DNA of 64,000 nt from DASTFY01 sp963813375. Lineage in GTDB: Bacteria; Actinomycetota; Acidimicrobiia; Acidimicrobiales; Ilumatobacteraceae. The notes below the pieces were generated by a model that saw only the letters and a program-made list of their open reading frames with translations, was not told the origin of the DNA and did not search any database. Within the stretch, counting starts at the first letter, position 1; each line of letters opens with the position of its first letter. The translations under genes were made by a program, and so were the position numbers. The stretch is taken from the NCBI GenBank assembly GCA_963813375.1, contig CAWEYT010000015.1:308924-372923 (forward strand), read 5' to 3'. This document shows positions 38,019 through 46,533 of this stretch, one piece after another.

Positions 38019-38838
38019 TCAGAAGCGGGGCGGGCGCTTCTCCCTGAGCGCGGCCACGCCCTCGCGGTAGTCGGCCGAGCCCATCATGCGGTCGAGGAGC
38101 TGCTTGGACTCCTCGACCGAGGCGCCGACGTCGAGGCGGAGCAGGTCGTCGTAGAGCTGGCGCTTCGTCACCGCGACGCTGGCCGGCGACACGTCGGCGA
38201 GGCGGCTGCGGCGCACTCGAGCGCGGCGGCGAGCGCGCCGTTCGCCGTCGGCAGCGACGGCGTTCCACAGACCCCATTCAGCGGTGTCCGCGCCGGTCAC
38301 GACGCGACCGGACAGCAGCAGGTCCGCGGCTCGCGTCACGCCGACGAGGCGGGGGAGCACCCAGCTCATGCCGAACTCGGCCGGCAGGCCCAGCCGGGGA
38401 GCAGCCGTCGTCAGCTTGGCGGTGGCGCTCACGTAGCGCAGATCGCAGAACAGGGCGAGGGCCAGACCGACTCCCGCGCAGGCGCCGTTGACGGCGGCGA
38501 TGACGGGCAGGCGCAGGCCGTAGTGCCAGGCGAAGTCGTGGTCCAGCTCGGTGCGGACGCCGTACCCAGGTCGCGCCGGGTCTGGCGGGCAGGCCGGGGT
38601 CGTAGCCGCCCCGCTCGGCGTGGCCGGCCAGCGCGTCGCTGTCGCCCCCGACGCAGAAGGCCGGCGGAGTGCCCGTCACGACCACGGCCCGCACGGCGTC
38701 GTCGGCCTCGAGCCGGGCGAGGATCCAGCGGTACTCCGCGTGCATCCGCCCGGTCCAGGCGTTGTGGCGGTCGGGCCGGTGCAGCCAGACCGTGGCCACC
38801 CGGTCGGCGACCTCGAAACGGGTCGCCTTCAGCTCCAC
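38019..38838 (-). CDS. enoyl-CoA hydratase/isomerase, about four apparent +1 frameshifts
   Basis: Crotonase-family protein of about 271 residues: VATVWLHRPDRHNAWTGRM, GTPPAFCVGGDSDALAG (oxyanion hole), AAVNGACAGVGLALALFCDL, APRLGLPAEFGMSWVLPRLV, and the tail VTKRQLYDDLLRLDVG. The N-terminal third and the rest are in different frames, joined by ignoring one base near 38565. A further cluster at ~38200-38240 reads GERRARRRARVRR in place of a normal GEGALAAALECA helix and is explained by three extra bases. Start GTG 38838, convergent with the aldehyde dehydrogenase gene. Confidence 0.82.
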
Positions 38839-38842
38839 GCGC

Positions 38843-39592
38843 TCAGCTCCACAGCGCGTCCAGGATCGGTTGAGCGAGCTCCGGCCGGCAGACCAGCAGG
38901 TCGGGCAGCCAGGGATCGGGGTTGTTGTAGACGAGCGGCGAACCGTCGATGCGGCTGACGTGCAGCCCGGCCGCCGCCGCCACGGCCGCCGGCGCCGCCG
39001 AGTCCCACTCGTACATCCCGCCGTGATGGGCGTACACGTCGGCATGACCCATCACGACGGCCATGGTCTTGGCGCCGGCCGAGCCGAGCCGGATGACGTC
39101 GGCTCCCAGCACCTGCGCGGCGATCACCGCGGCCTGCGGCGAGCGGAAGCGGCTGGTGACGATGCGAGGCCGCCGGTCGCCGGTCGGCGGCACGGAAGGA
39201 GGTGGCCGGGTCACGAACGTCCGCCCCACGACGGGCAGGGCCACGGCCGCCGCGGCGGGCTCGCCGGCCACGACCAGCGCGACGTGCACGGCCCAGTCGG
39301 GCCGTCCCGGCTCGCCGAACTCGTTCGTGCCGTCGAGGGGATCGATGATCCAGACGCGGTTGGCGCTCAACCGGTTCGCCGAGTCCCTGCCCTCCTCGGA
39401 CAGGATGGCGTCGTCGGGCCGGGCCTCGTGCAGCGCCTCGACGAGGAAGTGGTGCGACCGCATGTCACCCTCGTCCATCACCTGCCACGGGTGCGTGCCC
39501 GCCGCGAAGGCCTCCTCGCGCAGGTCCAGCAGCAGCGCGCCCGCCTCCTCGGCCAACCGGCCGGCGAGGGCGTGGTCGTCCTCGCCGGTCAC
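38843..39592 (-). CDS. inositol monophosphatase/CysQ-family phosphatase
   Basis: 249-residue Mg2+/Li+-sensitive phosphatase fold. Metal motifs: ILSEEGRDS (Glu), WIIDPLDGTNEF, and YEWDSAAPAAVAAAAG near the C-terminus. Most like 3'(2'),5'-bisphosphate nucleotidase CysQ, which clears PAP from sulfate assimilation; inositol phosphatase activity is the alternative. GTG 39592 overlaps the upstream VapC stop (GTGA). It ends 4 bp before the enoyl-CoA hydratase start. Confidence 0.87.
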   Translation of the reverse strand: MTGEDDHALAGRLAEEAGALLLDLREEAFAAGTHPWQVMDEGDMRSHHFLVEALHEARPDDAILSEEGRDSANRLSANRVWIIDPLDGTNEFGEPGRPDWAVHVALVVAGEPAAAAVALPVVGRTFVTRPPPSVPPTGDRRPRIVTSRFRSPQAAVIAAQVLGADVIRLGSAGAKTMAVVMGHADVYAHHGGMYEWDSAAPAAVAAAAGLHVSRIDGSPLVYNNPDPWLPDLLVCRPELAQPILDALWS

Positions 39593-39961
39593 GGTGCCAT
39601 GGTCGGCACGTCGTAGAGGGCGAGCTTGGGGTCGGCGGTGACGATCGTCAGCCCCTCGATCCGCGCCTGGGCGACGAGCATCCGGTCGAACGGATCGGCG
39701 TGATGGCGCGGGAGCGCGCCGGCTTCCACGGCGTGGTCGAACTCGATCGGGCAACGGATCGAAACCCTCCGCCTCGATGTCGTCCGACCAGTTCGTGGGC
39801 GGCGTGAGCTTCCCGAGGGCTTTCTTGATGGCGATCTCCCACACCGTCACGGCGCTGACCGAGACCCGCGCCACGTCGGCGATGGACTCTCGCGCCAAGA
39901 GGCTCAATCGGGCGTCGTCCTCCAACCACCAGAGCACCACATGGGTGTCGAGCAGCAGCAT
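39589..39961 (-). CDS. PIN-domain toxin, VapC-type, one apparent +1 frameshift
   Basis: About 123-residue ribonuclease of the YacL/VapC PIN_Sll0205-like group. Start LLLDTHVVLWWLEDD (first acidic residues), SAVTVWEIAIKKALGKL, and, one frame on, HADPFDRMLVAQARIEGLTI with LVTADPKL-type ending. One extra base near 39762 must be ignored to reach PIEFDHAVEAG and the stop at 39589. It follows its antitoxin with a TGATG overlap and in turn overlaps the cysQ-like gene. Confidence 0.87.
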
Positions 39962-40216
39962 CAGAGGTCTGCTTCGAACGCCTCGAGGATCTCAGCGGGC
40001 AGATCGTCGTCGAAGTCGTCGGCGATCGTTATCCGACCTTTCCACGCGCCTAGGGACCCGACGCCGTCGCTCGGGTTGGTACGGCACGAGCTTCGCCACG
40101 GGCTTGCCGGAGCGTCCGATCACGATCTCCTCGCCGGCTTCGACCCGTTCGACCAGACGCGACAGGTGCGTCTTGGCCTCGTGCATGTTCACGACGCCTT
40201 CCGTTCGGCTCACCAT
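39961..40216 (-). CDS. Phd/YefM-type antitoxin, one apparent +1 frameshift
   Basis: About 84 residues. The N-terminal DNA-binding domain (NMHEAKTHLSRLVERVEAGE, EIVIGRSGKPVAKLVPY) is typical Phd/YefM. The C-terminal toxin-binding tail (ITIADDFDDDLPAEILEAFE) is in the next frame, reached by ignoring one base near 40070. ATG 40216 has TAGACT 7 nt upstream on the minus strand, suggesting a leaderless transcript. Antitoxin of the following PIN toxin. Confidence 0.85.
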
Positions 40217-40221
40217 GCGAC

Positions 40222-40539
40222 TTAGTCTAGTCCAGTCCTGCCCAGGCGGACGCTGTCCCTCACGAGCGACCGGACCGCTTCCTCGTCCGCCCCGCCGGCC
40301 ACGAGCTGGTCGACGCGCTGCTCGACCCGTTCGGCCGCGATGTCGTCGGCGATGCCTCCGAACGGCTTGCCCTGGACGGCCGAGCTCACCGCCAGCAGCA
40401 CGATGGCGGCGACGGCCGTGACGAGGCCGGTGGTGATCATCACGCCCATGTTGTTGGAGGCGACCGTCGTCACGATCATCGTGACGATCCCGCCCACGAA
40501 GATGAGGGCGCACACGATGCGGATGGCCTTCAACGTCAC
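40222..40539 (-). CDS. small two-helix membrane protein of unknown function
   Basis: About 105 residues from GTG 40539 (a GTG at 40569 is possible). Two hydrophobic segments, IRIVCALIFVGGIVTMIVTT and GLVTAVAAIVLLAVSSAV, are followed by a cytoplasmic acidic tail with EERV/EQRVDQLV heptads. No family recognised. It ends 5 bp before the antitoxin ATG and is divergent from the ABC ATPase gene. Confidence 0.6.
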   Translation of the reverse strand: MTLKAIRIVCALIFVGGIVTMIVTTVASNNMGVMITTGLVTAVAAIVLLAVSSAVQGKPFGGIADDIAAERVEQRVDQLVAGGADEEAVRSLVRDSVRLGRTGLD

Positions 40540-40605
40540 CGTCCCATGCTGCCAGAGCGCGAATCCCACTCGGGTGCCGGCAGGCAGTCAGGTACCGTCG
40601 CCGCC

Positions 40606-41595
40606 GTGACTGAGCCGGCGGTCCAGGTGGTGGACCTCGGCAAGTCTTTCAAGGTGCCCGAGCGCGAGGCCGGTCTGCGGGCGGCCCTCGGCAGCCTGGT
40701 GCGCCGCCGGTCGCGGCTGGTCAACGCCGTCAGCGAGGTCAGCTTCGACATCGCCCCGGGTGAGGTGGTCGGGTTCCTGGGCCCGAACGGCGCCGGCAAG
40801 ACCACGACCCTCAAGATGCTGTCCGGCCTGCTCCACCCGAGCAGCGGCGAGGTCAGGGTGCTCGGCTACGTGCCCCAACGCCGCGAGAAGGAGTTCCTCC
40901 GCCGCATGACGCTCGTCATGGGGAACCGCAACCAACTCCAGTGGGACCTGCCCGCGGCCGACTCCTTCGAGCTCAACCGGGCCATCTACCGCATCCCGCG
41001 GCCCGACTTCGAGCGCCAGCGCGACGAACTGGTCGAGGTGCTCGACATCGGTGACCTGGTGGCGAAGCCGGTGCGCAACCTGTCGCTCGGCGAGCGCATG
41101 AAGATGGAGATCGTCGCCTCGCTCCTGCACCGCCCGTCCGTGCTCTTCCTCGACGAGCCGACCATCGGACTGGACGTCGACATGCAGAAGCGGATCCGGA
41201 CGTTCGTGGCCGAGTACAACCGTCGCCACGGCGCCTGCGTCCTCCTCACCAGTCACTACATGGCCGATGTCGAGGCTCTCTGCCGGCGGGTGATCGTCAT
41301 CCACCGGGGCCGCATCCTGTTCGACGGCGAGCTGTCCGCCCTGACGGAGCGCTTCGCCGTCCACAAGACCATCGGCGTCCTCCTCGAGCATGAGTCGGAC
41401 GCGGCCCGCCTGGCCGCCTTCGGCGAGATCGTCAGCAGCGAGGGAGGGCACACGAAGCTGCGAGTCGATCGAGAGGCCGCGCCCCGGATCGCCGCGCAAC
41501 TCCTGTCCGAGGTGTCGGTCCTCGACCTGACCGTCGAGGACCCGCCCATCGAGGACGTGATCTCCGAGGTGTTCGCGGAGCCGAGCACGACGTGA
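40606..41595 (+). CDS. ABC transporter ATP-binding protein (ABC-2 exporter type)
   Basis: 329-residue ATPase. Walker A GFLGPNGAGKTTTLKM, signature NLSLGERMKMEI, Walker B SVLFLDEPTIGLDVDMQ, H-loop LLTSHYMADVE, and a ~75-residue C-terminal extension. The N-terminal KSFKVPEREAGLRAALGSLV lead-in and the two following permease genes match the three-part uncharacterised exporters of the COG4586/COG4587/COG3694 type. GTG 40606. Substrate unknown. Confidence 0.93.
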   Translation: MTEPAVQVVDLGKSFKVPEREAGLRAALGSLVRRRSRLVNAVSEVSFDIAPGEVVGFLGPNGAGKTTTLKMLSGLLHPSSGEVRVLGYVPQRREKEFLRRMTLVMGNRNQLQWDLPAADSFELNRAIYRIPRPDFERQRDELVEVLDIGDLVAKPVRNLSLGERMKMEIVASLLHRPSVLFLDEPTIGLDVDMQKRIRTFVAEYNRRHGACVLLTSHYMADVEALCRRVIVIHRGRILFDGELSALTERFAVHKTIGVLLEHESDAARLAAFGEIVSSEGGHTKLRVDREAAPRIAAQLLSEVSVLDLTVEDPPIEDVISEVFAEPSTT

Positions 41596-41641
41596 TCGCC
41601 GCCGAGGCCCGGCTCCGGCGAGGACGCCCGCCCCGCCGAGG

Positions 41642-42455
41642 ATGGACGGTCTGCGCTCCATGGTGAGCCTGTACCTCACGCTGATGCGCACGGCCGTCAT
41701 CAACCAGCTCCAGTATCCGGTCGCCGCCTACCTCTACATGATCGGCATGGTGGCCGAGCCGGTCATCTACCTGGTCGTGTGGGGCACGATCGCCGAGGAG
41801 CAGGGTGGATCGGTCGCCGGGTACACCCCCGCGACGTTCGCCGCCTACTACATCGTGTGGACGCTCGTGCGGAACATCAACATCGTCTTCACGCCGTACG
41901 GCTGGGAGTGGCGCATCCGCGAGGGCGAGCTGTCGGCACAGCTCCTCAAGCCCGTGCACCCCATCCACTACGACCTGGGCTGGTTCGCCGGCACCAAGGT
42001 GATCGTGGTGCTCCTGTGGCTGCCCATCGCCGTGGTGCTGTCGCTGCTCTTCGACCCCGAGCTGGACCCCACCGCCCAGCAGATCGGCGTGTTCGCCCTC
42101 GCCGTCGTGGGGGCGTACGTCCTGCGTTCGCTGTACATGTGGGTGCTCGGGATGGTGACGTTCTGGACGACTCGAGTCGAGCGCGCTGTTCGAGCTGGTC
42201 TGGGTCACCGAGATGCTGCTGTCGGGCCGCATCGTGCCGCTGGCCCTGCTGCCCGACTGGGCCGAGCGTCTCAGCTGGCTCCTGCCGTTCCGCTGGACGT
42301 TCGGCTTCCCGATCACCGCGCTCGTCGGTCCCATCGACGGCGCGGAGCTGCTGGGCGGCCTCGGCATGCAGCTGCTCTGGATCGTCGTCTTCGCGCTCGT
42401 CGTCCGCGGCTTCTGGCGGGTGAGCGTGCGGCACTACGGGGCGGTCGGCGGATGA
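41642..42455 (+). CDS. ABC-2 type permease 1, one apparent +1 frameshift
   Basis: About 270 residues with six hydrophobic segments (YLYMIGMVAEPVIYLVVWGT, VIVVLLWLPIAVVLSLLF, MQLLWIVVFALVVRGFW and others). The RIREGELSAQLLKP motif is characteristic of this exporter family. One extra base near 42179 must be ignored so that FWTTRV continues SALFELVWVTEMLLSGRIV. Start ATG 41642; the stop overlaps the next permease (ATGA). Confidence 0.88.
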
Positions 42456-43255
42456 GGGCGCCCGCGCCGCTGGCCGGCGGGCGGCTGGCCCTGCTGTTCC
42501 TGCGGGTGAGCGTGTTGAACGACCTGCAGTACCGCGCCAACTTCGTCATCCAGCTCTTCCAGTCGCTCCTCGCGCTCGGGACCGGGCTGGCCGTTCTGGC
42601 GCTGATCTTCGACCAGACGAGCGAGCTCGGCGGATGGTCGCAGACGCAACTGATCGCCGTCATGGGCATCTTCACGATCATGGGCGGGATCATCCGCAGC
42701 GCGATCGCGCCGAACATGCAGCGGCTCATGGAGGACGTCCGGAAGGGCACGCTCGACTACGTGCTGACCAAGCCCGAGGACCCCCAGCTCCTCGTCAGCG
42801 TGCGCGACATCCGCATCTGGCAGGGCGTCGAGATCCTGACCGGTGCTGTCGTGCTCGGCTACGCGGTCGCCCGCGATCCCGCGTCGCTCGGGCCGGCCGA
42901 AGTCCTGAGCTTCGCGGTCGCGCTCGTCCTCGGCGCCATCATCATCTACTGCTTCTGGCTGCTGCTGACCACGGCCTCCTTCTGGGTCGTGCGTCTCGAC
43001 GAGACCCACGAGCTCTTCGAGGGGGTCTACCGCGCCGGCCAGTACCCCGTCGGCATCTACCCGGGTTGGATGCGGATCGGGCTGACCTTCCTCATCCCGA
43101 TCGCCTTCGCCGTGACCGTCCCGTCCGAGGCCGTCACCGGCCGGTTGGACGCGGCGACGCTCGGGTTCGCGTTCGTGTTCTGCGTCGTGATGGTGGTGCT
43201 CAGCCGTGCGGTGTGGAAGCGGGGGCTGCGGCGCTACTCGGGCGCGTCGGCCTGA
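42452..43255 (+). CDS. ABC-2 type permease 2
   Basis: 267 residues, six hydrophobic segments, with the related motif RKGTLDYVLTKPEDPQLLVS. It pairs with permease 1 as a heterodimeric channel for the ATPase at 40606. ATG 42452 overlaps the preceding stop, so expression is coupled. It ends 12 bp from the convergent ettA gene. Confidence 0.92.
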   Translation: MRAPAPLAGGRLALLFLRVSVLNDLQYRANFVIQLFQSLLALGTGLAVLALIFDQTSELGGWSQTQLIAVMGIFTIMGGIIRSAIAPNMQRLMEDVRKGTLDYVLTKPEDPQLLVSVRDIRIWQGVEILTGAVVLGYAVARDPASLGPAEVLSFAVALVLGAIIIYCFWLLLTTASFWVVRLDETHELFEGVYRAGQYPVGIYPGWMRIGLTFLIPIAFAVTVPSEAVTGRLDAATLGFAFVFCVVMVVLSRAVWKRGLRRYSGASA

Positions 43256-43267
43256 GCCGATCGCCCT

Positions 43268-44944
43268 CTACCGCGCCAGGGGCTTGTACTTGATGCGGTG
43301 CGGCTGGTCGGCGTCGGCCCCGAGCTCCTTGCGCCGGTACGCCTCGTAGTCGGTGAAGTTGCCCTCGAACCAGCGGACCTGGCTGTCGCCCTCGAAGGCG
43401 AGCACGTGCGTGCAGATGCGGTCGAGGAACCAGCGGTCGTGGCTGATGATGACGGCGCAGCCGGGGAACGACTCGAGCCCGTCCTCCAGTGCCCGCAACG
43501 TGTCGACGTCGAGGTCGTTCGTGGGTTCGTCGAGCAGCAGCACGTTGCCACCGGTCTTGAGGAGCTTGGCCAGGTGCACGCGGTTGCGCTCCCCGCCCGA
43601 GAGGTCGCCGACCCGCTTCTGCTGGTCGGAGCCCTTGAAGTTGAACCCGGCGACATAGGCGCGGCCGTTGACCTCGCGTGTGCCGACCCGGATGAGGTCC
43701 TGGCCGTCGGTGATCTCCTCGTAGACGCTGCGGTCGGCCTCCAGCGCGTCGCGTGACTGGTCGACGTACGCCAGCTCGACGGAGTCGCCGATCGTGATGC
43801 GTCCGGCGTCGGGTTCCTCCTCGCCCGTCAGCATGCGGAACAACGTCGTCTTGCCCGCCCCGTTCGGCCCGATGACGCCGACGATGCCGGCACGGGGGAG
43901 CGAGAACGACAGGTCCTCGATCAGCAACCGATCGCCGTAGCCCTTGCGCAGATCCTCGACCTCGATGACGGTGTCGCCGAGGCGGGGTCCGGGCGGGATG
44001 GAGATCTCCAGGCGGTCCGGGCCACGGTCGGCGGCCTCGGCCTCCTGCTGCAGCTTCTCGTAGGCGGACAGCCGGGCCCTTCCCTTGGCCTGCCGGGCCT
44101 TGGGGGCCATGCGCACCCACTCCAGCTCCCGCTCCAGGGTGCGCTGGCGGGCCGAGGCCTGCTTCTCGTCCCGCGCCAGCCGCGCCTGCTTCTGCTCCAG
44201 CCAGGAGGAGTAGTTGCCTTCGAAAGGAAGTCCCCGCCCCCGGTCGAGCTCCAGGATCCAACGGGCCACGTTGTCGAGGAAGTAGCGGTCGTGGGTGATG
44301 GCGACGACAGTGCCGTGGTACTCCTGCAGGAACCGCTCCAGCCAGTCGACGCTCTCGGCGTCGAGGTGGTTGGTCGGCTCGTCCAGCAGCAGGAGGTCCG
44401 GTCGCGACAGGAGCAGGCGGCACAGGGCCACGCGCCGGCGCTCGCCGCCGGACAGCGTCGTGACGTCGGTGTCGTTGGGCGGACAGCGCAGCGCATCCAT
44501 CGCGATCTCGACGTTGCGGTCGAGGTTCCACGCGTCGGCGGCCGCGATCTTGTCCTCCAGCTCCGCCTGCAGCGCCCCCACCTTCTCGTAGTCGGCGTCG
44601 GGGTCGCCCCACATGGCCATGACCTCGTCGTAGCGGGCCAGGACATCACGCACCGGACCGACGCCGTCCATGACGTTGCCGATGACGTCCTTGTCGGGAT
44701 CGAGCTGCGGCTCCTGCGCCAGCAGGCCGACGCTGAAACCGGGCGTGAGCCTCGCCTCCCCCGTGTAGCCGTCGTCCTCGCCGGCCATGACCCGAAGGAG
44801 GCTCGACTTGCCGGAGCCGTTGGCCCCGATGACGCCGATCTTGGCGCCCGGGTAGAACGACAGCGAGATGTCGGCCAGGACGGTGCGGTCCGGCGCGTAG
44901 AAGCGGCCGAGCTTGTAGCAGGTGTAGATGAACTGCGGCGCCAT
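43268..44944 (-). CDS. ettA: energy-dependent translational throttle protein EttA (ABC-F)
   Basis: 558-residue ABC-F protein with two ATPase domains: Walker A GANGSGKSSL and GPNGAGKTTL, signatures TLSGGERRRV and LSGGERNRV, and DEPTNHLD / DEPTNDLD. The ~50-residue arm and charged linker (EWVRMAPKARQAKGRARLSA) are typical of EttA, which binds the ribosomal E site and gates the first elongation step according to ATP/ADP. The start FIYTCYKLGRFY and end DQPHRIKYKPLAR also match. Frame intact. Confidence 0.96.
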   Translation of the reverse strand: MAPQFIYTCYKLGRFYAPDRTVLADISLSFYPGAKIGVIGANGSGKSSLLRVMAGEDDGYTGEARLTPGFSVGLLAQEPQLDPDKDVIGNVMDGVGPVRDVLARYDEVMAMWGDPDADYEKVGALQAELEDKIAAADAWNLDRNVEIAMDALRCPPNDTDVTTLSGGERRRVALCRLLLSRPDLLLLDEPTNHLDAESVDWLERFLQEYHGTVVAITHDRYFLDNVARWILELDRGRGLPFEGNYSSWLEQKQARLARDEKQASARQRTLERELEWVRMAPKARQAKGRARLSAYEKLQQEAEAADRGPDRLEISIPPGPRLGDTVIEVEDLRKGYGDRLLIEDLSFSLPRAGIVGVIGPNGAGKTTLFRMLTGEEEPDAGRITIGDSVELAYVDQSRDALEADRSVYEEITDGQDLIRVGTREVNGRAYVAGFNFKGSDQQKRVGDLSGGERNRVHLAKLLKTGGNVLLLDEPTNDLDVDTLRALEDGLESFPGCAVIISHDRWFLDRICTHVLAFEGDSQVRWFEGNFTDYEAYRRKELGADADQPHRIKYKPLAR

Positions 44945-45036
44945 AGGAGCAGGCGAGCCTACCTGGCGGTTCCGCAGGGCCTCCGGTGAGTGGTGCTACG
45001 TTCACCCCAGCTTTTCGCAAGGGGAGGCTTCGAGAG

Positions 45037-45777
45037 ATGGAACTGTTCGACCGCTTCGGACTCGCCGGTGGCCTGCGATGGCTCCACGTGCTGGCCGGCA
45101 TCACTTGGATCGGCCTGCTCTACTACTTCAACGTCGTGCAGGTGCCGGCCTTCGCCGCGTACGGCGACGAGGCCCGGGCGCGCAGTGTTTCCATCAACGT
45201 GCTCGCTCGTCGCGCCCTCGACTGGTTCCGCTGGTCTGCGCTGACCACCCTGGTGCTCGGCCTTCTCATCACCGGCGCGACGAAGGACTACTACGTCGAT
45301 TTCTTCGACCGAGCCGATGGTGCCTCGATCTTCATCGGCATGATCTTCGGGATCACCATGGCCGCCAACGTGTGGATGGTCATCTGGCCACAGCAGCGGG
45401 TGATCCTGGCCAACGCGGCTGGCGTGCTGGCCGACCAGCCAGCCAACCCGGATGCCCCTGTCGCTGGCCGCAAGGCGCTGCTGGCATCGCGGCAGAACAT
45501 GATCTTCTCGATTCCCATGCTCTGGTTCATGGTGGCGACGTCCCACTTCTACGTCGTGGCCGGCTTCTCGAACCCTGGGTCAGGCGCGATCTGGACGTTC
45601 ATCCTGATCGCGCTCGGGTTGGGCGCTCTCATGGAGTTGAACGCGCTCGGAGTGCTCGGCGGCAACGGACCGAGCCCGTTGCGCTGGCCCTACGAGAACC
45701 ACCGGAACGCCATCATCACCGGCTTCGTCTTCTGGGCCGTGCTGTGGCTCCTTTCGGAGCTCCTGTTGGGGTCCTGA
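45037..45777 (+). CDS. urate oxidase N-terminal-type (PuuD) membrane protein
   Basis: 246 residues with about seven hydrophobic segments. LRWLHVLAGITWIGLLYYFN and the C-terminal NHRNAIITGFVFWAVLW are those of the PuuD/urate oxidase N-terminal membrane domain. The PuuD urate hydroxylase has an additional cytochrome c domain that is absent here, so enzymatic activity on urate is uncertain. AAGGGGAGG precedes ATG 45037. No purine catabolism genes are near. Confidence 0.82.
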   Translation: MELFDRFGLAGGLRWLHVLAGITWIGLLYYFNVVQVPAFAAYGDEARARSVSINVLARRALDWFRWSALTTLVLGLLITGATKDYYVDFFDRADGASIFIGMIFGITMAANVWMVIWPQQRVILANAAGVLADQPANPDAPVAGRKALLASRQNMIFSIPMLWFMVATSHFYVVAGFSNPGSGAIWTFILIALGLGALMELNALGVLGGNGPSPLRWPYENHRNAIITGFVFWAVLWLLSELLLGS

Positions 45778-45793
45778 GACCCGCTCTGCATCA

Positions 45794-45824
45794 TGACAGC
45801 AGAGTGATTGATGCTATGCTGTCA
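45794..45824 (+). promoter_or_regulatory. VapBC operator with leaderless promoter
   Basis: Perfect inverted repeat TGACAGCA (45794-45801) and TGCTGTCA (45817-45824), 15-nt spacer, just before the antitoxin ATG at 45827. TATGCT (45815-45820) inside it is a -10 box placed 6 nt upstream of the ATG. Binding of the antitoxin here would autorepress. Confidence 0.68.
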
Positions 45825-45826
45825 AT

Positions 45827-46082
45827 ATGCGCACGACCGTCACGCTCGACGCGGACACCGAGGAGCTCGTTCGGCGGCGGATGCGCGCGCGAGAAGGTGT
45901 CCTTCAAGAGGGCGCTGAACGACGCCATCCGTGACGGCTGTCGCCCCGCGTCGGATGCGGCGACGTTCCGGACCCGCACCGCCCGAATGGGCACGCCGCT
46001 GATCAACCTCGATCGCGCGTTGCAGGTCGCGGCGGAGCTGGAGGACGAGGAGCTCCTGCTCCGCCTCCGGTCCGGAGCGTGA
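45827..46082 (+). CDS. ribbon-helix-helix antitoxin, VapB-type, one apparent +1 frameshift
   Basis: About 84 residues. MRTTVTLDADTEELVRRRM is the RHH strand and first helix. One extra base near 45890 must be ignored to continue KVSFKRALNDAIRDGCR, the second helix. The C-terminal NLDRALQVAAELEDEELLLR wraps the toxin. Its stop overlaps the VapC start (GTGA). Confidence 0.85.
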
Positions 46083-46513
46083 AGCTCGTCGACGCCAACG
46101 TCCTCCTCTACGCGGTCAACGAGGACGCCGCCCACCACGAGCAGTCGCGAACGTGGCTCGACGCGGCGCTTGGTGGCGCGGCCTCCGTCGGCTTCGCCTG
46201 GACCGCGCTGCTGGCCTTCGTCCGGCTGTCGACGAGGCCCGGACTGTTCCCTTCCCCGCTGGGTGTCGACGGCGCGCTGGAGCGCGTCGCGGTCTGGATC
46301 GCGCAGCCATCGGCGCTCGTGCTGGAACCCACGGCGCGGCACCTCGAGGTGCTGACCGAACTGCTCACTCCGGTCGGAGTCGGCGGCAACCTGGTGGCCG
46401 ACGCCCACCTCGCCGCTCTCGCGGTCGAGCACCGCGCCACCATCGTCACCTTCGATGCCGACTTCGGGCGCTTTCGAGGCATCAAGTGGGAGCAGCCGGC
46501 CCGGCTCCCCTGA
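46079..46513 (+). CDS. PIN-domain ribonuclease toxin, VapC-type
   Basis: 144 residues with the four PIN acidic positions visible: KLVDANVLLYAVNED, SRTWLD, GNLVADAHLAALAVEH and TIVTFDADFGRFRG. VapC toxins cleave tRNA or rRNA. GTG 46079 is coupled to the antitoxin. The stop codon lies in a 12-bp hairpin. Confidence 0.93.
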   Translation: MKLVDANVLLYAVNEDAAHHEQSRTWLDAALGGAASVGFAWTALLAFVRLSTRPGLFPSPLGVDGALERVAVWIAQPSALVLEPTARHLEVLTELLTPVGVGGNLVADAHLAALAVEHRATIVTFDADFGRFRGIKWEQPARLP

Positions 46514-46523
46514 GCCGGGCCGG
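46496..46523. terminator. bidirectional hairpin terminator
   Basis: CCGGCCCGGCTC (46496-46507), loop CCCT, GAGCCGGGCCGG (46512-46523): a perfect 12-bp GC stem over the vapC stop, between convergent genes. No T-tract follows on either side. Confidence 0.7.
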
Positions 46524-46533
46524 GTAGGCGGCC

